Origin: Cyanophora paradoxa
Taxonomy: Eukaryota; Glaucocystophyceae; Cyanophorales; Cyanophoraceae
DNA: 64,000 nt
Direction of reading: 5' to 3'
Assembly: GCA_004431415.1 (NCBI GenBank)
Contig: QPMI01000101.1
Coordinates: forward strand, 186,001-250,000
The notes under the pieces are model-generated. The model was not told where the DNA came from. It saw only the letters and a list, made by a program, of their open reading frames with translations, and ran no database searches. Below are positions 55,567 to 64,000 of the stretch, one piece after another (positions within the stretch are counted from its first letter, which is position 1; every line of letters begins with the position of its first letter). A program made the position numbers and the translations under genes.

Positions 55567-57441
55567 ATGTCGGACGCGCCCGCGCCCTCCACCTCCGCCG
55601 TGAAGCCCCCGCACATCGATGCTGTGGTCGTGCATCCTCTCGTGCTGCTGAGCGCGGTGGACCATTACAACAGGTCCACACGCCTGTCATGCGCATGAGC
55701 CCGACCGTCGGTCTCACCCGGGCCGCAGAGTGGCCAAGGACACGAAAAAGCGTGTCGTCGGCATACTCTTGGGCGAAATCTCGAAGGGCCGGGTCGACAT
55801 TACGAACTGCTACGCGGGTGAGCGCCTCCGACGAACCCCTGCGCCCAGACCGCCCGGCAGCGCCGCAAGCGGGTCATTTGGGTCATGATGGATCCATTGG
55901 CGCGGCCCCACGTGCGGCTCGCGCGCCCCCGCTGACCATTCTGTGACCGCGGCAGTGCCATTCGAGGAGGATGAGAAGGACATCAACATCTGGTTCCTGG
56001 ATCACGACTACCACGAGAACATGTACGCCATGTTCAAGAAAGTGAACGGTGCGCGGACGTGCGCGGCGCGGCGGCACGCTAGCTAAGCCAACTGGCCCCC
56101 CGCTGGCGTCTCCGTCTGACCTGTCGTCCCCGCCGCGCACAGCGAGGGAAAACGTCGTGGGGTGGTACAGCACGGGCCCGAAGCTTCGGACAGCGGACAT
56201 TGAGATCAACGAGGTGCGCCGGGCCCGGCCGCCCGCGGGGCGCTCGGGACCGAGCTCGCGACGAGCGGGGCGGCGGCAGGTCGTGCGGAGGTATACACCG
56301 CACCCGGTGCTGGTGATCATAGACGTGCAGCCGCGGGAGCTGGGCCTGCCCACAGAGGCCTACCTCTCCGTCGAGCAGGTCAAGGAGGTGAGGCTGGCGC
56401 CGCGCGCCGCGCGCCGCCGCCGCGCTGGCTGACGGGGGCGGCGCCAGGACGGCACTCCGGTGGAGCGGACGTGGGCGCACGTCCCGTCGGAGATCGGCGC
56501 GCTGGAGGCCGAGGAGATCGGCGTCGAACACCTGCTCCGCGACGTGAAGGTGCCGCCCCGCGCCGCCCCGCCGCCGCCGCGCGCCGCGTCCCTCAGCTCC
56601 GCCCCGCAGGACATCAACGTCTCCACGCTCGCCATGCAAGGTGCCGGCCGCGCTGCGCCCGAGCGCCTGCCCCCTCCGCGCCCTCTCACGCCCCCGGCCC
56701 CTCAGTGCACGCGAAGCTCTCGGCGCTCAAGGGCCTCCAGACGCGGATCAAGGAGATCCACACTTACCTCGATCTCGTCACGAAGGTAGCCTTCTTGTGG
56801 ATGATTCGGTACCCCCCGCGGGCCCTCGAGCACCGAGTCCCCCTCCCGCAGGGCACGGTGCCGCCGAACCACGAGCTCATCGGCAAGCTCCAGGACGTCT
56901 TCAACCTGCTGCCCAACCTCCAGCAGGAGACCCTGCAGGTCCGAATCCTGTACCCAGCGGCAGCGTACCCCCTCGACGCGCCCCCCCGCAGCGCTCCTTC
57001 GCCGTCGCCACGAACGACATGATGCTCGTGCGCCCGCGCAGGCGCTCCCGCACCCCTCCGCGCGCTCTGACGCGTACCCCCCGCAGGTCATCTACCTCGC
57101 CTCGCTCATCCGCAGCGTGACGGCCCTCCACGACCTCATCAACAACAAGGCGCGTCGCCCCCGCCGTTCGCCCGTACCCCCCCTCACCGGGGAGCAGATC
57201 GCGAACAAGGAGGCGGAGAAGGCGGAGGAGGCGGGCAAGGACGGGGACAAGGACAAGGACAAGAAGAAGGACGGGAAGGCGAGCCAGCGCACCCCGCGGC
57301 GCCCCGCCCCGCCCCGCCGGCGGCGGCGGGCCCTGATCAGACTCCGCGCAGGAGAAGAAGGGGAAGGAGGAGAAGGAGGAGAAGAAGGAGAAGGAGGGCA
57401 AGAAGGACAAGGACGTCGAGATGTCCGACCGTGGCGCGTAG
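55567..57441 (+). CDS. RPN8: 26S proteasome regulatory subunit RPN8
   Basis: RPN8 (PSMD7) is the inactive MPN partner of the deubiquitinase RPN11 in the proteasome lid. The ATG at 55567 ([20 protein letters not shown]) leads into [40 protein letters not shown] and [20 protein letters not shown], then [20 protein letters not shown]. Next are [70 protein letters not shown] and [21 protein letters not shown] Lys/Glu-rich KEKE-type tail ends EMSDRGA at 57441. The metal-binding motif is absent as expected, and even the residual His of other RPN8 proteins is a Ser here. Two introns near the 3' end have GC donors (57150, 57279). Tail-to-tail with RING copy 2, 120 bp apart. Confidence 0.95.
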
Positions 57442-57561
57442 CCGCGCCGCCCCCGGGCCTCTCCCGGCGCGCCCCCCCCAAGCCCTCGCGCCCCGCCTGT
57501 ACAGAATGGCAGGGCTCGCGCGTTTGGGACGACATACGGGCAGCACGGGGGGCAGCGGGGT

Positions 57562-58348
57562 CTAGTCGTAGATGGGGCTCATGGCGTAGATCTCACAACG
57601 CGCGACGGGGCAGAGGGGCGGGCGGGCCTGCAGGAGCCGCCGCCCGCACGCTTCGCACACTGCGAAGCGCTTCGAAAATCGAAGGCGTCGAATAGTGCAA
57701 GTGCGCACCGACGTGGCCGCAGGCGTCTGGGCTCCCCAGGAGCACCCTCCGCCGGTCCCGCGGAAGGCTCTCCAGGCACACTACGTATACGGGGCGTGGG
57801 CGGGTCGGGCCGGGGCCGGAAGGTGCGAGATCGCGCGAACGCGCACCGGGGCACTCGAATGACACAGCAGCAGCGGAGGCGGAGTCGGTGGGGGGCGTAG
57901 CCGGCGCAGGGGAGGAGAAGACGGAGGGGATCGGCGAGGCGGGCGGAGATGCAAAGGCGCCCGAATCGCGGCGGCGGGCTTCGCGCGCGACGCAGGCCAC
58001 GAGTTTGGATGCGGCGTGTAGGCGCGCGAGCAGGGCGTCGACCTCGGCGGCCGGCAGCGCCCGCAGCGCCTCCTCGTCGAGCTGGATCGGATCCGACGAG
58101 GCCTCCACGAGCTCCGCCCGCAGCCGCTCTACTTCGTCGCTCAGCCAATGTTCGCGCTCGCTCGGCGCGGCCGGCTCGAGCGGCGGGGGCGGGTTGAGGC
58201 AGGGCAGAAACCCCGCGAGACGGTAGAGCTCGAGAATAAGCTCGTGCGCGCGCTGTTGCGAGCGGCTGCACGGCGGCAGCGCTGCAGCGTCGCGCTCAAG
58301 CGCGACGACGGACGCTGGAAGCCATCTCGAGAGCGGATTCGCGGGCAT
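57562..58348 (-). CDS. RING-finger protein, copy 2
   Basis: Paralogue of the genes at 27608 and 60847. The ATG at 58348 (MPANPLSRWLPASVVALERD) starts a helical N-part, then LDEEALRALPAAEVDALLAR, the same block as in the other copies. Splicing then builds the RING: FECP/VCLESLPRDRRRVLLGSP, ACGHV/VCEACGRRLLQARP, and LCPVARCEIYAMSPIYD at 57562. Introns fall after ECP and after GHV in phase 1, exactly as in copy 1. This copy has a short insertion (GSPDA) before the Cys-x-His pair, which shifts spacing between the second and third metal ligands; the RING may be less stable. No UIM-like helices were seen. The start is supported by a clean ATG, but an upstream exon is possible. Confidence 0.8.
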
Positions 58349-58585
58349 CCGGCGTGGGCACTGTTGGGGAGAGCGCCGACTTCGAGCGCGCCCGTAGCGC
58401 TAAGCGGCCTCGCCAGGGCGGCGGGGCTGAAGAGCTGTGCGTCCGGGAATGCGCGGCTCAGCAGGGCTGGCCTGGGCTGGCAGGAGCTGCACACTCGGGG
58501 GTACTAGTAGCTTGGGCTGCCTAGGGTACAGCTGCACACACCCTACTCGCGAGTTGACCTGTTGTTTCAAAGCTATATATGCTCC

Positions 58586-59756
58586 CATGTGGACGGTGGC
58601 CGAAGCCAGTTCCCGCAGACGCACCCGCTTGGGCTCGGCGCGCGCTCAACTCCGGGCGCGCTCTCGATCGCCTCACGAGGGTGCGCTTCTCCGAAGTTTG
58701 GCTTAGAGCGGCAATGTGTGGACTTGCACGGATTCAAGTGAGTGCGCCGCCCGCCCTCACCGACCGCTGCTTAAGTTAGTCATACCGTTGCGTGCGCAGG
58801 CTATTCCAGGGTCAAGGGGGGGCGCTCAGGGTTGATGACATCGCGCTCGAGCTCGCCGCCATGTGCCGCCTCGGTGACTTCCTCTGCAGCGCCCGTTGCA
58901 CCTGCCCCGCCGCCCGCGCGGCCGGTGCCTGGCGCTGTCGTCGTGAGGACAGTTGCCCCGGATCCTGTAGCCGCGGACAGCGCCAGCAAAGACCAACACT
59001 GAGTGCGGCCCAAGGGAGAATCGCCGCGCTAGAGGCCGAGCTCGTGTGGATCCGCCGGCAGCTCCACGCCGCCTGCAGGCGCAGGCGGGCCCGGAAGAGG
59101 GGACACGGCGGTAGCGAGACGTGAAGAGGCGGCGCCCCGAAGACAGGGATGCACCCATGGTTCCCACTACACAGTGGAGAACGCCTCCCGGTCCGCTCCG
59201 CACGCGCCGCCCGCCCGGACCCGCCCCGACGGCAACCGTGATGAGCCCAAGCAACATAATCGCTCCACGCTTAGGCTGGCCAGCGCAATCCGCTCGCGCG
59301 GTGGCGCGGGCCGGGCCGCTGCTGATGAGATGCTAGACCAGTGGCTGAGCTCGCCGTCCCTTAGAGTGGCACGACTATCGTGCCCCCGTCGGTGCCGCGG
59401 ACGGCTGATGCGTCCCCCGCAGACCTGGAGCTCGGCGAAGAGGCGAGGGCGCCGCGGGGGCGGGAGAGCACGGAGCAGGGGGCGGAGGAGGGCCGGCGGG
59501 CGGCGGGGCCGGAGACCGTCTACGGAGAGCCCTCCTTGGTCCCCGACGAGGCCGCCCCACCCGACGTCCCCGGTAGGCCCCGCCTTCCCTCCTGCCTTGA
59601 GCGTCCTCTTAGAGTGCCGCCGCAGAGCAGGACTACGACGACAGCGCGACGTTGCGCATCCCCCTCAAGGCCGCGTGGGGCGGCACCTCGCCGCCTCTCA
59701 CCCCTTCGCTGCCCGCGTCGGCCCTCGGCCCCTCCCACGCCTCCTCCGGCATCTGA
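58586..59756 (+). CDS. Unresolved multi-exon gene
   Basis: Not recognised. The firm part is the 3' end: an acidic exon (DLELGEEARAPRGRESTEQG to VPDEAAPPDVP) joined by a 64-bp GT-AG intron to EQDYDDSATLRIPLKAAWGG, with a Ser/Pro tail and stop at 59754-59756; phase is preserved. Upstream, 59010-59060 encodes a short coiled-coil-like helix (GRIAALEAELVWIRRQLHA) followed by a basic run, reminiscent of but not diagnostic for a leucine zipper. Exons between 58586 and 59390 could not be joined convincingly, and the start codon is a guess. Confidence 0.3.
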
Positions 59757-60160
59757 ACGCCCGGTCGGCGCGGGCTACCCAATTGATCGAGCTCCGGCTA
59801 CAGAGACTCGTGATTTGTAAATGTTTCATGCTTCATATCGTGCACATGGTCCTGCAGCTGGCATTCAATCGTTCACAATAACGAGGTGCTAGCGGCACTG
59901 CGGCGACGCCGGCAAACCAACTATCTATTATTTGCGGGTTCATCGCGCGGAGATGGGATATTTTAGGGCCATCGATCAAACGTGGAAGGCATGCCTCGGA
60001 GCCCGGAGCCTCTCAGCAGCCATCACGGTTATGGCACGGTATACGTATACGTAGCTGGAAGCCACCGAGAGTCAAAGGCCCAAAATCGGGCCGCGCGGAT
60101 AATGCGAAGATCGCATTCCGAGCGAATGAAGCAGAAAGCCGCCGAAGCAGGGACTCGCGA

Positions 60161-60847
60161 CTAGTCGTAGACGGGGCTCATGGCGTAGATCTCGCAGCGG
60201 GCGATGGGGCAGCGCTGCGGCTGCAGCGCGAGGACGCGGGCGCCGCAGGCCTCGCAGAGGACGTGGCCGCAGGGCTGCAGGACGCGCCGCTTGCCGCGCT
60301 CGAGGGCCTCCAGGCAGACGGGGCACTCGAAGGGGGCGGCCTGCGCCCGGGGCGAGAGGGCCTCCTTGCGGCGGGCGACCTTGGAGAGGCCCGTCACGAG
60401 CTGCAGCGCCGCCACCAGCCGCTCGGAGAGCTCGTCGAGCTCGGCCGCCGGCAGCGCCCGCAGGTGCTTCTCGTCCACCCGCAGCGACTGCGCCTGCGCC
60501 TGCGCCAGCGCTGCGACGCGCGCCTCCAGCTCCCGCGCACGCCGCTCCGCCGACAACTGCTCCCGCGCCCGGCACTCCTGCAGCTGCTGCAGCAGCTGCT
60601 CGAACGAAGGAGGCGGCGGCGGCTCCGGCGGCGGCTGCGACGCCCCGTTCATCTCAAGCCCCGGCTGCGAGGCCCGCCGCGCCGCGTCCTCGACGCCGCC
60701 CGTACCCGCTCGCGGACGATGCGCGGGGCTGGGGAGCGACGGGGCTGCAGGATCACGAGGGGGGGCGCTGGCTTCTGACGACTCTACATCGGAATCGGAG
60801 TGGAGCTCCAGCGGCGGCGCCGGGTCCAGAGGAGGAAGCGGAGCCAT
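60161..60847 (-). CDS. RING-finger protein, intronless copy 3
   Basis: A single uninterrupted frame of 228 residues from the ATG at 60847 (MAPLPPLDPAPPLELHSDSD). The N-half is acidic/Ser-rich, then a coiled-coil-like stretch (QLLQQLQECRAREQLSAERR), the shared block VDEKHLRALPAAELDELSER and a C3HC4 RING at about residues 173-228: FECPVCLEALERGKRRVLQP, CGHVLCEACGARVLALQP and RCPIARCEIYAMSPVYD. Both introns that interrupt the RING of copies 1 and 2 are missing here, although the sequence is closest to copy 1, so this may be a retrocopy or a case of intron loss. Because no splicing is needed, this is the clearest member of the family. An E3 ubiquitin ligase role is expected from the RING. Confidence 0.85.
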   Translation of the reverse strand: MAPLPPLDPAPPLELHSDSDVESSEASAPPRDPAAPSLPSPAHRPRAGTGGVEDAARRASQPGLEMNGASQPPPEPPPPPSFEQLLQQLQECRAREQLSAERRARELEARVAALAQAQAQSLRVDEKHLRALPAAELDELSERLVAALQLVTGLSKVARRKEALSPRAQAAPFECPVCLEALERGKRRVLQPCGHVLCEACGARVLALQPQRCPIARCEIYAMSPVYD

Positions 60848-61342
60848 CCATCCCGCCCGCGAGTCGAAGTGAAGGGTGAGCCCTGCGTTTTTACGTGACG
60901 CGATGCGCCGATCAAGGGTGTGCTTGACAGGACCTAGGCCTCAAGGGCGCGCGTACCGCTCGGGAGCTCGATGGCTGGCCTGAGAGGGCTTGCCATCTGC
61001 AGCCCTCGCATCAGATAAGGGCGTACAATGCGGTGAGAAGCAAGAAGAGCGCACCTCTAGATCTCGGCGCAGCGCGACCCCCGCGCGGAAGCGCCTGCAG
61101 ATTGGGGTCGCGGAGTCTCCCGCGCGGCAGGGCGAGCGTTCCAAGCGCTCGCCGCGCCCGTCACGGTGCGTGAATTGGTAAAGCTGCACGCTACGCGCCG
61201 CACGCGTCCCGCAAGCCGTTCGATGGCATGTAAGATGAGCTAGCTGTTCAAACGCGTGCACATACGCTTGCTTCAGGGCGAGCTCTATGTGTATTTGTAC
61301 CCGTCCACAGTTTTTTTCTCGCGCTAGCTGCAGCCAGCTAGG
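60848..61342. promoter_or_regulatory. Divergent intergenic region RING copy 3/midasin
   Basis: 495 bp between opposed ATGs. Moderately GC-rich with no recognised motif. Open frames here overlap the midasin exon antisense and are not supported. Confidence 0.35.
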
Positions 61343-64000
61343 ATGTCCGCGGAGGCGCTGCTGCGCCGCCTGCGGGACGTACAAGAAGCTGTGGAAAGAT
61401 GTGGCCTCCAGCACATCGCGATCGCCGACCTCGCTCGCAGGACCACCGAGGTGCGCAGCGTCACCCGCGCGCGCATCGTTCGCGCCCCGGGAGCGCACCT
61501 TCCGTCGCTAACTTGCCCCTCAAGCAGGCCGGCGCCGCGCAGCCGAGCCGCGAGGCGGTTCTGAGCGCACTTGCGGAGGCGATCCTGCAGGCGCCGCTGA
61601 CGCTGGTGATCGCGCGTGCGTACCGAAGACACCTGCTGCACATCATCGTGGCCCTCGTACGCGAGCTGCGGGACCCGGCGGGGAGCCCCGCGCGGCCGGC
61701 GCGTCGCGATGAGCCCGAGGTCGTCGGCCGCTGTCTCAGCCGTCTCCTCTGTGTCGCACCGCACGCTCTCAGGTGCGGGCGGTCCCGGAGATCGCATATC
61801 TAAGCCGGCCCCGACGCCCCGCCGCGCGCCCCGCAGCCTTGTGCTGGATTACTACCGGGCCGCCCCGCCGCCCTTTGAGCGGCTCCTCCACGTCCCCGCC
61901 GCCTCCCTCGAGGCCGAGCAGACGCCCGTGCGCGCCCTCCCCGCCCGCGTCGCCGCCCGCGCCACCGGCCCACACGCCGCGCCAGGCGGAGGCCGGCGCG
62001 TGGGAGGAGCTCGCGGCGACGTGCCACCGCTTCCTGCGGTGCGCGCCGGCGGACTTCCGGCGGCTGTGGGACTGGACGCCGGCGCTCTCGCTGCTGCGGC
62101 ACCGCTCAGCGGCGGTGCGGTGGCACGCGGCGCGCGTGGCGGCGGCGGCGCTGGAGCTGCCGGACGCGGGAGCCCACCGGCTCCTCCTCGAGGCCCTCCC
62201 CAACCCCGAGGAGCACGCCGCCGAGCCGCCCCTCTGGCCCGCCCCGCCCCGCGCCGCGCCGGCCCGGCCGGGGCGCCGCTGAGGGGCAGGACGGCAGGGC
62301 GGCGGAGCTGGAGGAGCTCGGGTGGAGCGGGCGGCGCCCTTCCTCGACGGCCCCGGCGGCGAGGAGGGCGAGGAGGCGGCGGGCCCGTGGCGGCGCCGGC
62401 CCCGGGGGACCCCTCGTCGACGTCGCCGGCATCGCCCTTCCCCGCCGCGTCGCCCCACCCGGCGAGCCCGAGCCGCCCGCCCCGTGCGCCCCGCCCTTCG
62501 CTCCGCCCCGCCCCGCCCCTCCGGGCTGCGGCCGCTGACGGCGGCGCAGGGCGGGGCCGTTCGTGCAGACGGGGACGGCGGTGCGGAACATGCGGGGCCT
62601 GGCGCTGGCGTACGCGCAGGGCGGGGCGGTGCTGCTGGAGGGGCCCCCGGGCTGCGGCAAGACGCGCCTCGTCGAGGAGTTCGCCCGCCTCGTCGGCCAC
62701 CGCTCCGGCCCGCCCGCCCGCCCCCTCCGCCCGCTCGGGCGGGGCAGCTGACGGGGGCGGGGGCAGGGCTGACGACGGTGCACCTGGACGACCAGATGGA
62801 CAGCAAGCTCCTCACGGGGACGTACGTCTCCACGGACGTCCCCGGCGAGTTCCGCTGGCAGCCCGGCGTCCTCACCCAGGTCCCCCCGCCCCACCCCGCC
62901 CCGCCCCGCCCCGCCCCGCTTTGCCCCGCTGAGGCGCGGGGCAGGCGGTGCGGGAGGGCCGCTGGCTTGTCTTCGAGGACATCGAGCTGGCGCCCTTCGA
63001 GGTCGTCGCCGCCCTCGCGCCCCTCCTCGAGACCCGCACCCTCCTCCTCCCCGCCCGCGCCGAGTCCATCCCCGCCCACCACGCCTTCCGCCTCTTCGCC
63101 ACCCGCTCCACGCACCCCGCCCCCGAGCCCCACCCCGCCGCCCCGGAGGGCCCCGCCCCGCCCCGCCCCGCCCTGCACGGCCACGGGGGCCACCACGGGC
63201 ACGGGCAGGGGGCGGGGCAGAATGCGGCGCTGCTGGAGAACCTTTGGTCGGCGGTGCGGGTGGAGGCGCTGCCGCCGGACGAGCTGGGCGAGGTGGTGGC
63301 GACGGCGCACCCGCCCCTGGCGCCCCTCGTGCCCCGCCTCCTCGACACCTACGCCGCCCTCTGCCTCCGCCCCGCCGCCGCCGGCCTGCCCCGCCGCTGG
63401 ACGGCCCGCGACTTCCTGCGCGCCTGCCGCCGCCTCGCGAGCTTCTCGCGGGGCCTGCCGGTGGGCCCGAGCGGCCTCCTGACGAACGCGCTGCGGGAGG
63501 ACGTCTTCGCGGAGCTCTACGACGTCTTCGGGAGCCCGCTGGCTGACCCCGCGCACCAGGCCGCCCTCGCCGACGCGCTCCGCCGCGCCTGGGAGCTCGA
63601 CCCCGCCCGCGTCGAGCACTACGCCGCCGCCCACCGCCCCGCCCTCGAGGCCGCCCCCGGCTCCCTCACCGTCGGCCGCGTGACCCTCCCCGTCGCCCCG
63701 GGGGACCGCCCCAGGCCGGCCGACTCGTACGCCCACACGCGCCTCGCGCTGCGCCTCATGGAGCGCGTCGCGGTGCGCGGGGCCCTCGCGCTGCTTCCCT
63801 CGCGGGTGGCTGAGGGGGCGCAGGCGTGCGTGGCGATGAACGAGCCGGTGCTGCTGGTGGGGGAGACGGGGACGGGGAAGACGAGCGCGGCGCAGGCGCT
63901 GGCGGGGGCCCTGGGGCGCCGCCTCGTCGTCCTCAACCTCAACCAGCAGAGCGACGCCGAGGACCTCCTCGGTGCCCGCCCCGCCCCCCGCCCCCGCCCC
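61343..64000 (+). CDS. MDN1: Midasin (MDN1), N-terminal part, cut by window edge
   Basis: Midasin is the giant dynein-like AAA ATPase that removes assembly factors from pre-60S ribosomes. The ATG at 61343 (MSAEALLRRLRDVQEAVERC) starts the N-domain. Splicing gives VLSALAEAILQAPLTLVIAR, LVLDYYRAAPPPFERL, AWEELAATCHRFLRCAPADF and WDWTPALSLLRHRSAAVRWH. AAA1 follows: GTAVRNMRGLALAYAQGGAV, Walker A GPPGCGKT (62641-62663), LDDQMDSKLLTGTYVSTDVP, GEFRWQPGVLTQ and Walker B WLVFEDIELAP. A Gly/His-rich insertion (HGHGGHHGHGQ, ~63178-63213) lies in AAA1. AAA2 begins near 63750 with Walker A GETGTGKT and LNLNQQSDAEDLLG. The frame is open at the right edge. One intron donor appears to be GC (62708), and one intron carries a CCCCG array (62893-62920). 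Only about the first fifth of the expected protein is present. Confidence 0.92.
62893..62920. repeat. (CCCCG)n array in a midasin intron
   Basis: About five tandem pentamers on the plus (coding) strand, directly before the acceptor of the Walker B exon. The strand polarity, C-rich on the sense strand, is the same as in the minus-strand genes. Confidence 0.85.

Noticed and set aside
58148-58507. Plus-strand frame opposite RING copy 2
   Set aside because: Antisense of the RING N-terminal exon; the minus-strand reading has the conserved LPAAE block.
60941-61797. Minus-strand frames opposite the start of midasin
   Set aside because: They overlap clear midasin coding sequence antisense and show no protein-family features.
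1-64000. CRISPR arrays, bacterial operons, insertion sequences, rRNA genes
   Set aside because: No regularly spaced repeats with unique spacers, no transposase-like frames, no rRNA-like blocks; intron-split conserved proteins show a eukaryotic nuclear origin.

Overview
The window is a piece of a eukaryotic nuclear genome, not a prokaryotic or viral one. Almost every recognisable protein is split by short, very GC-rich introns (most about 45-180 bp). Removing them rebuilds full conserved proteins: SFT2, COQ4, RPC19, a VIT-type iron transporter, POP1, RPN8, dihydropteridine reductase, the start of midasin and others. Genes are strongly GC-rich, while the gaps between them are clearly AT-richer and full of short palindromes. 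A protein starting MAFVSS at 42068 (-) has a plastid-type transit peptide with Phe at position 3. Two other enzymes have Arg/Ser/Ala-rich leaders with an early Phe. Together with the absence of a signal-peptide-plus-transit leader, this points to an alga with a primary plastid. My best guess is a glaucophyte such as Cyanophora. That is inference from a few N-termini, not an identification.

Layout. 1-720: a ~200-bp tandem repeat, followed by gene-poor sequence to ~3.8 kb. 3.8-4.8 kb: SFT2-like Golgi/endosome protein (-). 6.7-11.1 kb: a head-to-head pair, a multi-pass membrane protein (-) and a membrane protein with a WW domain (+). 11.9-16.0 kb: receptor-type adenylyl cyclase (-). 16.6-17.9 kb: membrane-anchored NTF2/SnoaL-like protein (-). 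18.6-20.6 kb: COQ4 (-)/RPC19 (+). 20.9-24.5 kb: phytanoyl-CoA dioxygenase-like (-)/VIT iron transporter (+). 25.5-29.7 kb: short-chain dehydrogenase (-)/UIM-RING protein (+). 29.9-30.8 kb: unknown gene (-). 31.1-40.4 kb: a very large Ala/Lys-rich protein with repeated CCG-type cysteine modules (-)/METTL21-like methyltransferase (+). 41.0-42.1 kb: a small acidic protein and a plastid-targeted protein (-). 42.6-47.5 kb: zinc-dependent formaldehyde-dehydrogenase-like enzyme (-)/zinc transporter (+). 48.2-53.6 kb: POP1 and a shikimate-kinase-like protein (+). 53.9-57.4 kb: dihydropteridine reductase (-)/RPN8 (+). 57.6-60.8 kb: two more RING paralogues (-) around a poorly resolved gene (+). 61.3 kb to the right edge: midasin (+, incomplete).

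Most genes are housekeeping and unrelated in pathway, as expected in a eukaryote. The arrangement is not random-looking, however: about nine divergent (head-to-head) pairs share short intergenic regions, down to 90 bp. In two of them a metal-dependent enzyme faces a transporter of the same metal (Zn: 42.6-47.5 kb; Fe: 20.9-24.5 kb). The most unusual observations are frequent GC-AG introns with a GTGCG/GCGCG-type donor, the large CCG-module protein, and a three-copy RING family with an invariant C-terminal tail in which one copy has no introns. All exon structures were read by eye from splice signals, frame and protein conservation. Starts and some internal exons are marked where uncertain.
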